A stretch of DNA of 15,574 bases from the NCBI GenBank assembly GCA_937884235.1, contig CALGBT010000458.1, forward strand, positions 1-15,574. The letters run 5' to 3'. Shown here piece after piece: positions 1 through 6,400 of the stretch. The notes under the pieces are model-generated. The model saw nothing but the letters and a program-made list of their open reading frames with translations. It was not told the origin of the DNA and did not search any database. Position 1 is the stretch's first letter. Each line of letters begins with the position of its first letter. A program made the translations under genes and the position numbers. This DNA is from an uncultured Pseudomonadota bacterium. GTDB taxonomy: Bacteria > Myxococcota_A > UBA9042 > CAIXZC01.

Positions 1-261
1 GGCTTGAGCCAGTTCCACCCCCCGTAACAACTCGTCTTGAGACCAGGCCAGATAGGGGCAGAATTCGTTGCCGAGGTAGAGCCGACGCACCCTCCGCTCG
101 TTTCCCTCGGGCAGCGCCTCCAGGACTGCCTCATAGGCGCCACGCTCCAGGGGCATGGTATCCGGGCCCCAAACCCAGGCGGCAAGGTCGCCGGTGGCCA
201 TGAATTGCCGCTGCTCGTTAAGACTGGCTGGATTGGCGAGGTAGAGGGCCAGTTCAGTCAT
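1..261 (-). CDS. U32-family-like protein, UbiV-like N-terminus (partial)
   Basis: The coding frame is open from its start to the left window edge, so only the first 87 or so residues are visible. Two adjacent ATGs (264 and 261) are possible starts. A GGAGGT Shine-Dalgarno lies 6 nt before the second and 3 nt before the first, so 261 is preferred. The segment LYLGNEFC near residues 62-69, followed by a helix rich in Asp, Glu and Leu, resembles from memory the early Tyr-Leu-Gly-x-x-x-Cys segment of UbiV-type U32 proteins, where that Cys is an iron-sulfur ligand. The start overlaps the stop region of the upstream U32 gene by 8 nt, so the two are co-transcribed and probably translationally coupled. 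The U32 assignment rests on this short match and the context. A different TIM-barrel partner remains possible, because most of the protein lies outside the window. Confidence 0.55.
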   Translation of the reverse strand, partial: MTELALYLANPASLNEQRQFMATGDLAAWVWGPDTMPLERGAYEAVLEALPEGNERRVRRLYLGNEFCPYLAWSQDELLRGVELAQA

Positions 262-1210
262 CATGGACCTCCGGGAAGTAGCAGAAGGTGCGAGACGCAC
301 ACAGTTCTGGAGCGTCCAGGAGCTGTTGTGCTGAGGCCTTGGAGCGGTGCGGCGTGTCGAGAAGTTGCTTGACGAGGCGGATAGCCGGAAGAGCATCGGA
401 AGCGCGCCCCGGGATCTTGATGTGGGTGACGCCCAGGTGAGCCAATCTCCCCACTGCACAAAGACCGCATTTCCCCAAACCCCAGACCGCGCGATTGCGG
501 GGATTGTCCAGCAGCGCGGCTTGGGGTGGGTCAAGTGGACGGCGGGAATGCCCGCTTCGCCGGCGCAGGTGCTTACGCTCATGGTGGTTGCAGAAGTCAC
601 AGGCAAATCCATAGCCATGTTCCGTGAAACAGCGCGCCCCGTCAAAGACGCAAGGTTCTCCCATGACGAAAGCCTCAAACTCTCGGCCAGGTCCAATGGT
701 TGCGCTGAGGAGAGGAGTCAGCTCAGTAAGAGGCAACTCCCGAGGGAAGATGACGCGACGGGCACCAGCTTGAAAGACTGCCTCGCAAGCGTGGCGGTTG
801 TAGAGTCCGGCATCGCCGCTGACGTGGATATTGACGGCTGGGATATGCTTGTTGAAGTAAGGTACCAGGGAGGGATCGGCGACAATGATGGCGGAGCAGC
901 CCGCGGCGACGGCTTCGTCCAGCAATCTGCGCCCCAGTTCCATGGCATCGGGAGTGACGAAGTGCTCATTGAAGGCCACTGCGACTGGGACCTGATGCTC
1001 CGCTGCTGCCTCGCAGAGCGTTCGCAGGCGCTCGATGGAGTCCACCTGTGCCCCTGCGAAGTAGCGCCGGTTGGGGGAGAACTCCTGTCCGAATTTATGG
1101 CTCCAATATTGCGGCAGATAGCCGACGAAGAACTCGGTGGCTCCCGCAACAACCAACTGGTGAACCTCGTCCACGGTTGCCGCGGCAGGAAGTCCGACAA
1201 CGATCTCCAT
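254..1210 (-). CDS. U32 family peptidase-like protein (UbiU-like)
   Basis: The product is a 318-residue U32 (collagenase-like) family protein. Such proteins are TIM-barrel, usually iron-sulfur-dependent enzymes, several acting in RNA or quinone hydroxylation rather than proteolysis. The start at 1210 is chosen because AGGAGG sits 6 nt upstream; the frame is open further upstream but that part runs through the promoter region. The segment EAFVMGEPCVFDGARC (residues 179-194) closely follows the U32 signature, with Cys187 and Cys194 spaced Cys-x6-Cys as in UbiU. Cys204, Cys207, Cys248 and Cys251 supply further ligands, and HIKIPGRAS (263-271) matches the C-terminal Lys-Ile-x-Gly-Arg segment of the family. 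The substrate is unknown. Ubiquinone hydroxylation (UbiU/UbiV), tRNA or rRNA hydroxylation, or a different reaction all fit. The overlapping downstream partner suggests a two-subunit enzyme. Confidence 0.85.
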   Translation of the reverse strand: MEIVVGLPAAATVDEVHQLVVAGATEFFVGYLPQYWSHKFGQEFSPNRRYFAGAQVDSIERLRTLCEAAAEHQVPVAVAFNEHFVTPDAMELGRRLLDEAVAAGCSAIIVADPSLVPYFNKHIPAVNIHVSGDAGLYNRHACEAVFQAGARRVIFPRELPLTELTPLLSATIGPGREFEAFVMGEPCVFDGARCFTEHGYGFACDFCNHHERKHLRRRSGHSRRPLDPPQAALLDNPRNRAVWGLGKCGLCAVGRLAHLGVTHIKIPGRASDALPAIRLVKQLLDTPHRSKASAQQLLDAPELCASRTFCYFPEVHDD

Positions 1211-1232
1211 GACCGCCTCCTCACAACGAGTG

Positions 1233-1261
1233 ATTGTAGCAGATGGCCGGAGGGGATACAA
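1233..1261 (-). promoter_or_regulatory. sigma70-like promoter for the U32 gene pair
   Basis: Reading the minus strand, a -35 TTGTAT (1261-1256) is followed after exactly 17 nt by a -10 TACAAT (1238-1233). Transcription would start near 1226, giving a leader of about 16 nt that carries AGGAGG. The -10 agrees with consensus at 5 of 6 positions and the -35 at 3 of 6. The site overlaps almost completely with a promoter facing the other way. Confidence 0.6.
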
Positions 1262-1262
1262 T
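1234..1262 (+). promoter_or_regulatory. sigma70-like promoter for the DUF483-like gene
   Basis: On the plus strand, a -35 TTGTAG (1234-1239) and a -10 TACAAT (1257-1262) are separated by 17 nt. Transcription would start near 1269, about 23 nt before the chosen ATG. It occupies the same DNA as the divergent U32 promoter, with each -35 lying on the other promoter's -10, so polymerase could occupy only one at a time. Confidence 0.55.
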
Positions 1263-1291
1263 GTGACGAGACGCAGGGGGGGCCTCACACA

Positions 1292-2263
1292 ATGGTTGAC
1301 AGGAGCATGACTGGGAGGTGGCTGGACTGGTCGTCGGCCCCAACCTCTGGTGTGGCGGCAGACTGGACGAGTTCGACATCCGAAAATATCGAGTTGGCTC
1401 TCTTCATGCATGGGATCAAGCCTGCGGTAAAGGTCGAAGACCAGAGTCTAGAGGCAATCGCGGCCCTACGCACCATGGCTGGCAGTGTGGGGGCCTTTAT
1501 GGAAGTTGTTGAGCGCGATAGCGGTCCCAGTGCGGAAGAGAGGGACATGGACTCCGGGGCGGGCAGCAGGCTATCTCAGGTTTTTCTCAGCCGTGAAGAG
1601 TCGGCCATGCCGTTGCTCGTTGAGATGGAACGGCGGGAGCGGCGGGGGGGCAACCAGCGGCGTGAGGCGATGATCCGGTCCGGCGAGATGCTGGGATATC
1701 CTGCTTGTTGCGTTCGCTTCTTCGCCAATCTCCCACGGCAGGATGATAAGGCTGTCCTGGCGGCCTATGGGGCCGGGGCTGGGGTAGCTATGCCCAGCCA
1801 TCCATACTTCAATATCTTTCCGCCCATGGTGAGTCCCATTACGTGGTACCCCTGTTCCTTCCATTGCGCCAGTGCTCTGTCCCTAGCAAGGGAGGGCGCG
1901 GCGAAGCTGCAGATGTGCGGCCATGAATTGTCGATGCCGCCGGAGCGACTGGCCGGAATCACCATCGTCTTCCAGCGCTTCCTCTTTGTCCATCTGCACG
2001 ATGTCACCCGCAGCGGTGATTGGATGGAATATGGGAAAGTCTCCGATGCTCTCTCCTGGACGCGGGATCCGCTTTTTGTGGAAGCTGAGATATTGCGGGA
2101 GTTTCGGCTCCGGGTCACGGAGCCTCTGGCTGCTGGCTGTGCCCTACGGCTGGTGGGGGACGTCGTTGAAATGCGCTTGGCAGACGGGGGGCCACTGGTG
2201 AGGGGAGATTTGCAGAAGGCCCCGCTGATCTTCTACTTCAGGGCCCATGAGGGCAGGGACTAG
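1292..2263 (+). CDS. DUF483-like cysteine-motif protein
   Basis: The product is a 323-residue soluble protein of unknown function. The frame is open far upstream, but that part lies inside the U32 gene on the other strand, so the ATG at 1292, just downstream of the promoter, is preferred. It is preceded by a run of seven G ending 9 nt upstream; an ATG at 1307 is the alternative. The recognisable core is GEMLGYPACCVRFF (residues 131-144), then a Trp-Tyr-Pro-Cys-Ser-Phe-His-Cys segment (Cys-x3-Cys) and a Met-Cys-Gly-His segment shortly after. This pattern recalls DUF483 (PF04467) proteins, which carry a Gly-Tyr-Pro-x-Cys-Cys motif; that assignment is from memory. The clustered Cys and His could bind a metal or Fe-S centre. 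No signal peptide or membrane helix is evident. It is divergent from the U32 pair and shares its regulatory region. Confidence 0.6.
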   Translation: MVDRSMTGRWLDWSSAPTSGVAADWTSSTSENIELALFMHGIKPAVKVEDQSLEAIAALRTMAGSVGAFMEVVERDSGPSAEERDMDSGAGSRLSQVFLSREESAMPLLVEMERRERRGGNQRREAMIRSGEMLGYPACCVRFFANLPRQDDKAVLAAYGAGAGVAMPSHPYFNIFPPMVSPITWYPCSFHCASALSLAREGAAKLQMCGHELSMPPERLAGITIVFQRFLFVHLHDVTRSGDWMEYGKVSDALSWTRDPLFVEAEILREFRLRVTEPLAAGCALRLVGDVVEMRLADGGPLVRGDLQKAPLIFYFRAHEGRD

Positions 2264-2916
2264 CTCGAACGGATTCCCTTCCAAATCAGATTCAGCATGT
2301 TGCGGTAGGTCGTACCGACTTCGCCGGCCCTCCCGATGCCAAGAACGAGGGGAACGCCGAAGAAGACTGATTGGAGCAGTACCCGCGTCTGCTCCAGGTC
2401 GGCGGTGGCGGGCAGCTCACCTTTGCGGACCGCAATCTCCAGGTTCCGGTTGACGAGGCTGTCGAAGGTCTCGTCTGGCAGGCTCTCCACTTGTTCAAGA
2501 TCCGGATAGGCCATCAGTCTTTCGGCTGCCGAAACGGTCTTGAAGGCTGCCTCCTCTTGTTCCCTGGCAATGAACGCGATGATTTCGTTCATTACTCGGG
2601 GGCGGGTGCTGGCCCGTACGGCAGTGCGATTGTAGATGGCTTCAATGGCCGCCAGGCCGCCCGCCCCGTCGGAATCGTGCCGACCGTGCCAGGCGACGTC
2701 AATGGCCCAAAGCTCGACGAAGTAGACGAGGAGATCGGATTTCTTGGGGAAGTAATTGAAGAACGTAGCCTCGGAGACCATCGCCTCATCACACAATTCT
2801 CGGACCGAGATCGCCTCGTATGAGCGGTCCATCATGCGTGCCACCGCAGCATTAAGCAGTGCCAGCTTGGTGCGCGCGAACTTGCGTTCCCGAAGTGAAA
2901 GTTTGCCGATGTCCAT
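2260..2916 (-). CDS. TetR/AcrR family transcriptional regulator
   Basis: The product is a 218-residue TetR-type repressor. The N-terminal DNA-binding helices span about residues 12-58. The sequence ISVRELCDEAMVSEATFFNYF (about 36-56) is the typical TetR helix-turn-helix, followed by the PKKSDLL segment. The remainder is a divergent helical ligand-binding domain, so the inducer cannot be predicted. The start at 2916 is preceded by a run of 11 G plus AG, which must serve as ribosome binding site. The gene is divergent from the short-chain dehydrogenase and most likely represses that gene and itself. Its TAG stop overlaps the TAG stop of the convergent DUF483-like gene within one CTAG, leaving no room for a terminator between them. 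Confidence 0.93.
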   Translation of the reverse strand: MDIGKLSLRERKFARTKLALLNAAVARMMDRSYEAISVRELCDEAMVSEATFFNYFPKKSDLLVYFVELWAIDVAWHGRHDSDGAGGLAAIEAIYNRTAVRASTRPRVMNEIIAFIAREQEEAAFKTVSAAERLMAYPDLEQVESLPDETFDSLVNRNLEIAVRKGELPATADLEQTRVLLQSVFFGVPLVLGIGRAGEVGTTYRNMLNLIWKGIRSS

Positions 2917-2918
2917 CT

Positions 2919-2929
2919 CCCCCCCCCCC
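2919..2929 (-). repeat. 11-base G tract (C tract on plus strand) at the TetR ribosome binding site
   Basis: Eleven identical bases lie 2 nt upstream of the TetR ATG and form its only purine-rich ribosome binding region. Tracts of this length are prone to slipped-strand length change in bacteria and could vary translation of the regulator. Confidence 0.85.
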
Positions 2930-2954
2930 TTTTGGCTATACTTTTACAGCACAC

Positions 2955-2983
2955 AATATATTTTTTGCGACTTCCTTTGTCAA
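2955..2983 (-). promoter_or_regulatory. strong sigma70-like promoter for the TetR gene
   Basis: On the minus strand a perfect -35 TTGACA (2983-2978) is followed after 17 nt by a -10 TATATT (2960-2955). Transcription would start near 2948, giving a leader of about 32 nt that includes the G tract. This is the best consensus promoter in the window. Confidence 0.75.
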
Positions 2984-2985
2984 AG
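2975..2985. promoter_or_regulatory. candidate TetR operator, inverted repeat CTTTG-T-CAAAG
   Basis: A perfect 5-bp inverted repeat around a single central base overlaps the -35 of the TetR promoter, where an autorepressing TetR protein would be expected to bind. It is shorter than many TetR operators, so it may be only the core of the site. Confidence 0.4.
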
Positions 2986-2999
2986 CTTTCCGCAGCCAC

Positions 3000-3028
3000 T
3001 GGAAAAACCACCTGCGTCCAGCTAGACT
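3000..3028 (+). promoter_or_regulatory. weak promoter candidate for the SDR gene
   Basis: TGGAAA (3000-3005) and TAGACT (3023-3028) are separated by 17 nt and each agrees with consensus at 4 of 6 positions. Transcription would start near 3035, just before the Shine-Dalgarno. An alternative further upstream is TTGGCT (2932-2937) with AATATA (2955-2960), which shares its -10 DNA with the TetR promoter. Neither is convincing alone. Confidence 0.3.
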
Positions 3029-3054
3029 CCTGAGGCAACCAGGAGGAGGGAGAG

Positions 3055-3774
3055 ATGCCCAGAGCAGTGATAATAGGTGCCAGCAGTGGAATCGGTGAGG
3101 AGTTGGCCAGGGTGATGGCGGCGGATGGCTGGGAGCTGGGTATCGCCGCGCGCCGCAAGGACCGTCTTGACGAGTTGGCTGCGAGCCTGGGGGGCAGGGT
3201 GGAGGTTGCCGGTCTGGACGTGGCTCAACCCATTACGGCAATGGCTGCGCTAGACGCGTTCCTGGAGTCACTTGGTCCAGTGGACGTCGTGGTGGTCAAT
3301 GCCGGCATCGGGATTCCCAACTTCAAGCTTGGTTGGGAGCCTGAGGCGGCAACCATTGATGTCAATGTTACCGGCTTCGCGGCTATGACCAACGTTGCCG
3401 TCCGCTATTTTGAGAAGCAGGGCAAGGGGCATCTGGTGGGCATTTCTTCCGTGGCCGCACTGCGCGGAGGATATGGAGCGCCGGCCTATTCCGCCTCCAA
3501 GGCCTTTGTCTCCAACTACCTGGAAGCGGTCCGAGTGCAGGCCCACAAGCGGAAGCTGAATCTGGCGGTGACGGATGTCCGGCCGGGTTACGTGCACACG
3601 GCGATGACAGAGGGACAGAAGGGGATGTTCTGGGTGGCCGATGTGGCGGTGGCGGCCCGGCAGATTCTCTCGGCCATCAAGGGGCGGCGGAAGTGTGTTT
3701 ACGTGACGCGGCGATGGGGGCTCGTGGCCGCGGTCCTGCGCGTCGTCCCAGATGTACTGTTTCGGAAGTTCTAG
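3055..3774 (+). CDS. short-chain dehydrogenase/reductase (SDR)
   Basis: The product is a 239-residue classical SDR oxidoreductase, using NAD(P)H to interconvert an alcohol and a carbonyl on an unidentified substrate. The Rossmann dinucleotide-binding loop GASSGIG is at residues 8-14, Asn-Ala-Gly at 82-84, the catalytic Ser near 131-132, and Tyr145-x3-Lys149 in YSASK. Basic residues after beta-2 (AARRKDR, 31-37) suggest NADP(H) preference. PGYVHTAM (177-184) is the usual post-catalytic segment. The C-terminus is hydrophobic with basic residues (RRWGLVAAVLRVVPDVLFRKF is the end), which may associate with the membrane as in some lipid-acting SDRs. AGGAGG lies just upstream of the ATG. The divergent TetR gene is its likely regulator. 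Confidence 0.93.
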   Translation: MPRAVIIGASSGIGEELARVMAADGWELGIAARRKDRLDELAASLGGRVEVAGLDVAQPITAMAALDAFLESLGPVDVVVVNAGIGIPNFKLGWEPEAATIDVNVTGFAAMTNVAVRYFEKQGKGHLVGISSVAALRGGYGAPAYSASKAFVSNYLEAVRVQAHKRKLNLAVTDVRPGYVHTAMTEGQKGMFWVADVAVAARQILSAIKGRRKCVYVTRRWGLVAAVLRVVPDVLFRKF

Positions 3775-3832
3775 CGTTGGTTTCGATTTTGGATCGCTGA
3801 CTTAGGCGGTGCGTGTCTACCGGAAGTTCCCA

Positions 3833-3861
3833 TTGACCTGACTGATCCCGCTAGGCACAAT
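3833..3861 (+). promoter_or_regulatory. sigma70-like promoter for the glycosyltransferase operon
   Basis: A -35 TTGACC (3833-3838, 5 of 6 consensus bases) is followed after 17 nt by CACAAT (3856-3861, 4 of 6). Transcription would begin near 3868, about 20 nt before the ATG at 3888. The position in the 113-bp gap after the SDR gene indicates the glycosyltransferase is transcribed independently. Confidence 0.5.
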
Positions 3862-3887
3862 CGGCGGGACTGGAAGGCGAGGATTGG

Positions 3888-5939
3888 ATGTCCCCTGCGG
3901 CATTGAGAGAAGGTAGCGACAAGGGCCGGGGGATGAGTCTCTTTGCCCGTGGACCGCGTCGCCGTCTCGATTGGGCCGTCGGTTCTCTACTGGCGGCACT
4001 TTACGTGGTTCTAGTCATGCAAACCACGTCCATGGGAATCACTCGGGACGAATCGTTCTACATCAACTACGGAAAAGTCTACTTCAACTGGTTCACGCGT
4101 CTTGCCCGGGCTGACGATGATGGGCGGAGCGATTTGCTGGGGCGGGAAGGAGTCAAGAAGGTTTGGAAGCAGAACTTCGAACACCCCCCCCTCATGAAGG
4201 TGCTCTTCGGCGTCAGTTGGCGATTCCTGGGGCTGAAAGAGAGGGTCGCCGTCGTCGCCCCAGACGGGGCAGTGACGATTAGTGGCCTGGGTCTCTCCCA
4301 CGGATTCGAGCCTGATGAGGAAGTGGTGCTCCTCGGCCCCGGCGAGTTGGGCCGGGAGCAGAGTGAGAGGCAAGTGCTGGGGCGAGTTCTCGTTACGAAG
4401 CGCCGGGTCTCGGGGGCGGAGGGGCAACTCCATGGGGATGCGGAGGCGGCTGCGGCTGTGTGCGCGGCGGCAGTTGGGGCGCCTGGCGAGAGCCTCACCG
4501 CCTGCCGTGTCGTGTCCTCGGGTCCACTGCAGTGCTTCTCCGAGTCAGATGCTTTTCGTTTTCCGGGGGCGCTGTTCGGCGGCCTGCTGATTCTGGTGCT
4601 CTTCCTGCTGGGAGTTGAATTCGGTTCGATTTCCGTCGGCCTGCTTTCTGTGGTGCTCTTTGTCTTTGTCCCCAGGGTCTTCTTTCACGCCCATTTGACC
4701 TGCTTTGATATTCCCATTACGGCCCTCAGCGTTGCTGTCCTCTACGCTTTTTATCGGTCATTGAGTTCAACTCGCTGGGCCTTTGTGACCGCGGTTCTGT
4801 GGGGGCTGGCTCTGCTTGCCAAGCTCAATGCGTTCTTCCTCCCCATTACGCTGATGATGTGGTGGGGAGTCGCCGGCATCAGGAGCTTCAAGGTCAGCGG
4901 GTGGCGGCTGGCGTTGCCTCGTTTCCCCCTGGCCTTTATTCTTATGCCGGCCATAGGCCTACCGATGCTCTTCATCTGTTGGCCCTGGCTCTGGTACGAT
5001 TCCTTTGAGTCTTTCGGGAAGTACCTGGGGTTTCATCTGGACCACGAGCACTACTTCCAGTACTACTTTGGACGTGCATACCAGTCGCCTCCCTTCCCCA
5101 TCGACCTGCCCTTTGTTATGACATTGTTGACGGTGCCGGTGGTGACTACGGTGTTGTTCATGGTCGGTTTCTGGGGCCTGTTTCTGAGACGCAGTGTGTC
5201 CTTCGTACGGGGTCTGCAAATCTGGCGCAGGAACGACGAAGAGTTGCTGTCTGCCTGGGGCACAGGCTGGTTTGTCTTCATCAATCTGGCATTTCCCGTA
5301 ACCCTGATCTCCTTGCCAGGCACTCCAGTTTTTGGGGGCGTCAAGCACTGGCTGCTGACCATGCCATTCTTCTGTCTGTTGGCTGCCCACGGGTTGTTGT
5401 ACCTGCTGCAAATTGGCAGGCGGGGGCTAGAGGATTACTGGCCGCAGATGCCTTCCCGGTCCCGTTGGATTGCGGCGGCAACGGTGGTACTGGTGCTGAT
5501 TTCACCTGCGGTGAGGGACACGCTTCGATATGCGCCATATGGCACCGCCTACTATAACGAGCTGGTGGGTGGCTTGCGGGGTGCGGCGGAGGCGCGGATG
5601 CAGCGGCAGTTCTGGAGTTTCGCCAGTCGGACTGCCCTCGACTTTGTGAATGCAGACGCACCACCGGACAGCAACATTGATTTCCAGGACGCCACTCGGG
5701 GTACCTGTGAGATGTTACAGCGGGAAGGTTGGATGAGAGAGGATCTGGGTTGTGCCACACGGGTCCGCTCCCCAGACGTGTTGCTCTTCGATGTGGAGGA
5801 GCGATTCGCCGAAGAGGAGATGCGTTACTGGGAGAACATGGATACTCTCGGTTCCGTCTATGAGGGGGGAATCGACGGCGTCCCCCTGGTGCGGGTTTAC
5901 CGTCGACACGCCGGTCTGCTGAACACGCCGCGACGCTAG
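3888..5939 (+). CDS. GT-C family membrane glycosyltransferase (PMT/ArnT-like)
   Basis: The product is a 683-residue polytopic inner-membrane protein of the GT-C superfamily (GT39/GT83, PMT_2-like), expected to move a sugar from a polyprenyl-phosphate donor onto a protein or lipid on the outer face of the membrane. A first membrane helix (about 29-46) is followed by the catalytic Asp54-Glu55 in ITRDESFY and by EHPPLMK (98-104), the second hallmark of the family. Many further hydrophobic helices run from about 225 to 540. The segment YGTAYYNELVGG begins the soluble C-terminal part, also typical. Residues about 117-222 form a soluble, Val/Gly/Glu-rich insert between the HPP helix and the next membrane segment, longer than usual for the loop. 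Start 3888 has AGGA 4 nt upstream; 3933, after a GC-rich purine run, is an alternative. The acceptor is unknown. Confidence 0.82.
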   Translation: MSPAALREGSDKGRGMSLFARGPRRRLDWAVGSLLAALYVVLVMQTTSMGITRDESFYINYGKVYFNWFTRLARADDDGRSDLLGREGVKKVWKQNFEHPPLMKVLFGVSWRFLGLKERVAVVAPDGAVTISGLGLSHGFEPDEEVVLLGPGELGREQSERQVLGRVLVTKRRVSGAEGQLHGDAEAAAAVCAAAVGAPGESLTACRVVSSGPLQCFSESDAFRFPGALFGGLLILVLFLLGVEFGSISVGLLSVVLFVFVPRVFFHAHLTCFDIPITALSVAVLYAFYRSLSSTRWAFVTAVLWGLALLAKLNAFFLPITLMMWWGVAGIRSFKVSGWRLALPRFPLAFILMPAIGLPMLFICWPWLWYDSFESFGKYLGFHLDHEHYFQYYFGRAYQSPPFPIDLPFVMTLLTVPVVTTVLFMVGFWGLFLRRSVSFVRGLQIWRRNDEELLSAWGTGWFVFINLAFPVTLISLPGTPVFGGVKHWLLTMPFFCLLAAHGLLYLLQIGRRGLEDYWPQMPSRSRWIAAATVVLVLISPAVRDTLRYAPYGTAYYNELVGGLRGAAEARMQRQFWSFASRTALDFVNADAPPDSNIDFQDATRGTCEMLQREGWMREDLGCATRVRSPDVLLFDVEERFAEEEMRYWENMDTLGSVYEGGIDGVPLVRVYRRHAGLLNTPRR

Positions 5940-5943
5940 GAGG
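5938..5943 (+). promoter_or_regulatory. AGGAGG ribosome binding site overlapping the glycosyltransferase stop
   Basis: The perfect Shine-Dalgarno includes the last two bases of the upstream TAG stop and lies 5 nt before the ATG of the cysteine-rich gene. This makes co-expression and translational coupling of the two genes likely. Confidence 0.8.
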
Positions 5944-5948
5944 TTTTC

Positions 5949-6149
5949 ATGGGATGTGATGAGAAGGCGAAGAATCTGGCCGGTTGCAGTTGCACTTACC
6001 CCGGCTGTCCGCGCAAGGGTAATTGCTGTGAGTGCGTGACCTATCATCGGCGCATGGATCAACTGCCTGGCTGTTTTTTCCCAGCCGACGCTGAAGCTAC
6101 TTACGACCGGTCATATCGACACTTCGCAAGACTCAACTGTGGTCACTAG
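5949..6149 (+). CDS. DUF6485-like small cysteine-rich protein
   Basis: The product is a 66-residue protein with nine cysteines at residues 3, 13, 15, 20, 26, 27, 29, 42 and 64. The arrangement Cys-x-Cys-x4-Cys-x5-Cys-Cys-x-Cys, then Tyr-His-Arg-Arg, then Leu-Pro-Gly-Cys-Phe-Phe matches my recollection of the DUF6485 family, small proteins of unknown function found mostly in anaerobes and deltaproteobacteria. The spacing suggests metal binding, probably zinc or iron-sulfur. There is no signal peptide, so it is likely cytoplasmic. The perfect ribosome binding site and close junction mean that it is co-translated with the glycosyltransferase, but nothing in the sequence connects the two functions, and the pairing may be incidental. 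Confidence 0.8.
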   Translation: MGCDEKAKNLAGCSCTYPGCPRKGNCCECVTYHRRMDQLPGCFFPADAEATYDRSYRHFARLNCGH

Positions 6150-6221
6150 AGCCAGCTGGCACATACCATTATCATTCTCTTCCTTGACTGTGGGCAGGAC
6201 GCGCCATATCTTGGTGGAGTA

Positions 6222-6249
6222 GTCAGGCGGGCGCCTGACAACTTCTTTT
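6222..6249 (+). terminator. possible terminator after the glycosyltransferase operon
   Basis: A perfect 7-bp stem, GTCAGGC/GCCTGAC with loop GGGC, is followed by AACTTCTTTT. The T tail is interrupted, so termination may be incomplete; the stronger hairpin at 6366 would act as backup. Confidence 0.4.
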
Positions 6250-6360
6250 GGCGTTGAACCAATTGCGAGGTGATTCGATGCGTTTCCTGATCCCGAGAGT
6301 GGCCCATTGTTCTGAAGGCTGCCCAATGTAGTCCTGGGCATGACGCAAAAAGGTCCACGT

Positions 6361-6400
6361 AAAAGACGAAGGCTCCGTTTCGGCGGGGCCTTCGTTGTTT
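6361..6400. terminator. bidirectional intrinsic terminator
   Basis: A 12-bp stem with one G-U pair (6366-6377 with 6384-6395, loop TTTCGG) is flanked by AAAAG on the left, giving CTTTTA as the tail on the minus strand, and by TGTTT on the right. It lies immediately after the RluA-family stop codon and serves both convergent transcription units. Confidence 0.8.

Noticed and set aside
347..1291. Upstream extension of the DUF483-like frame to 638 residues
   Set aside because: It lies antisense to the well-supported U32 gene and across its promoter; the recognisable protein and the promoter place the start near 1292.
2371..2823. 150-residue plus-strand frame opposite the TetR gene
   Set aside because: It is a shadow of a gene with a clear helix-turn-helix, and has no ribosome binding site or motif.
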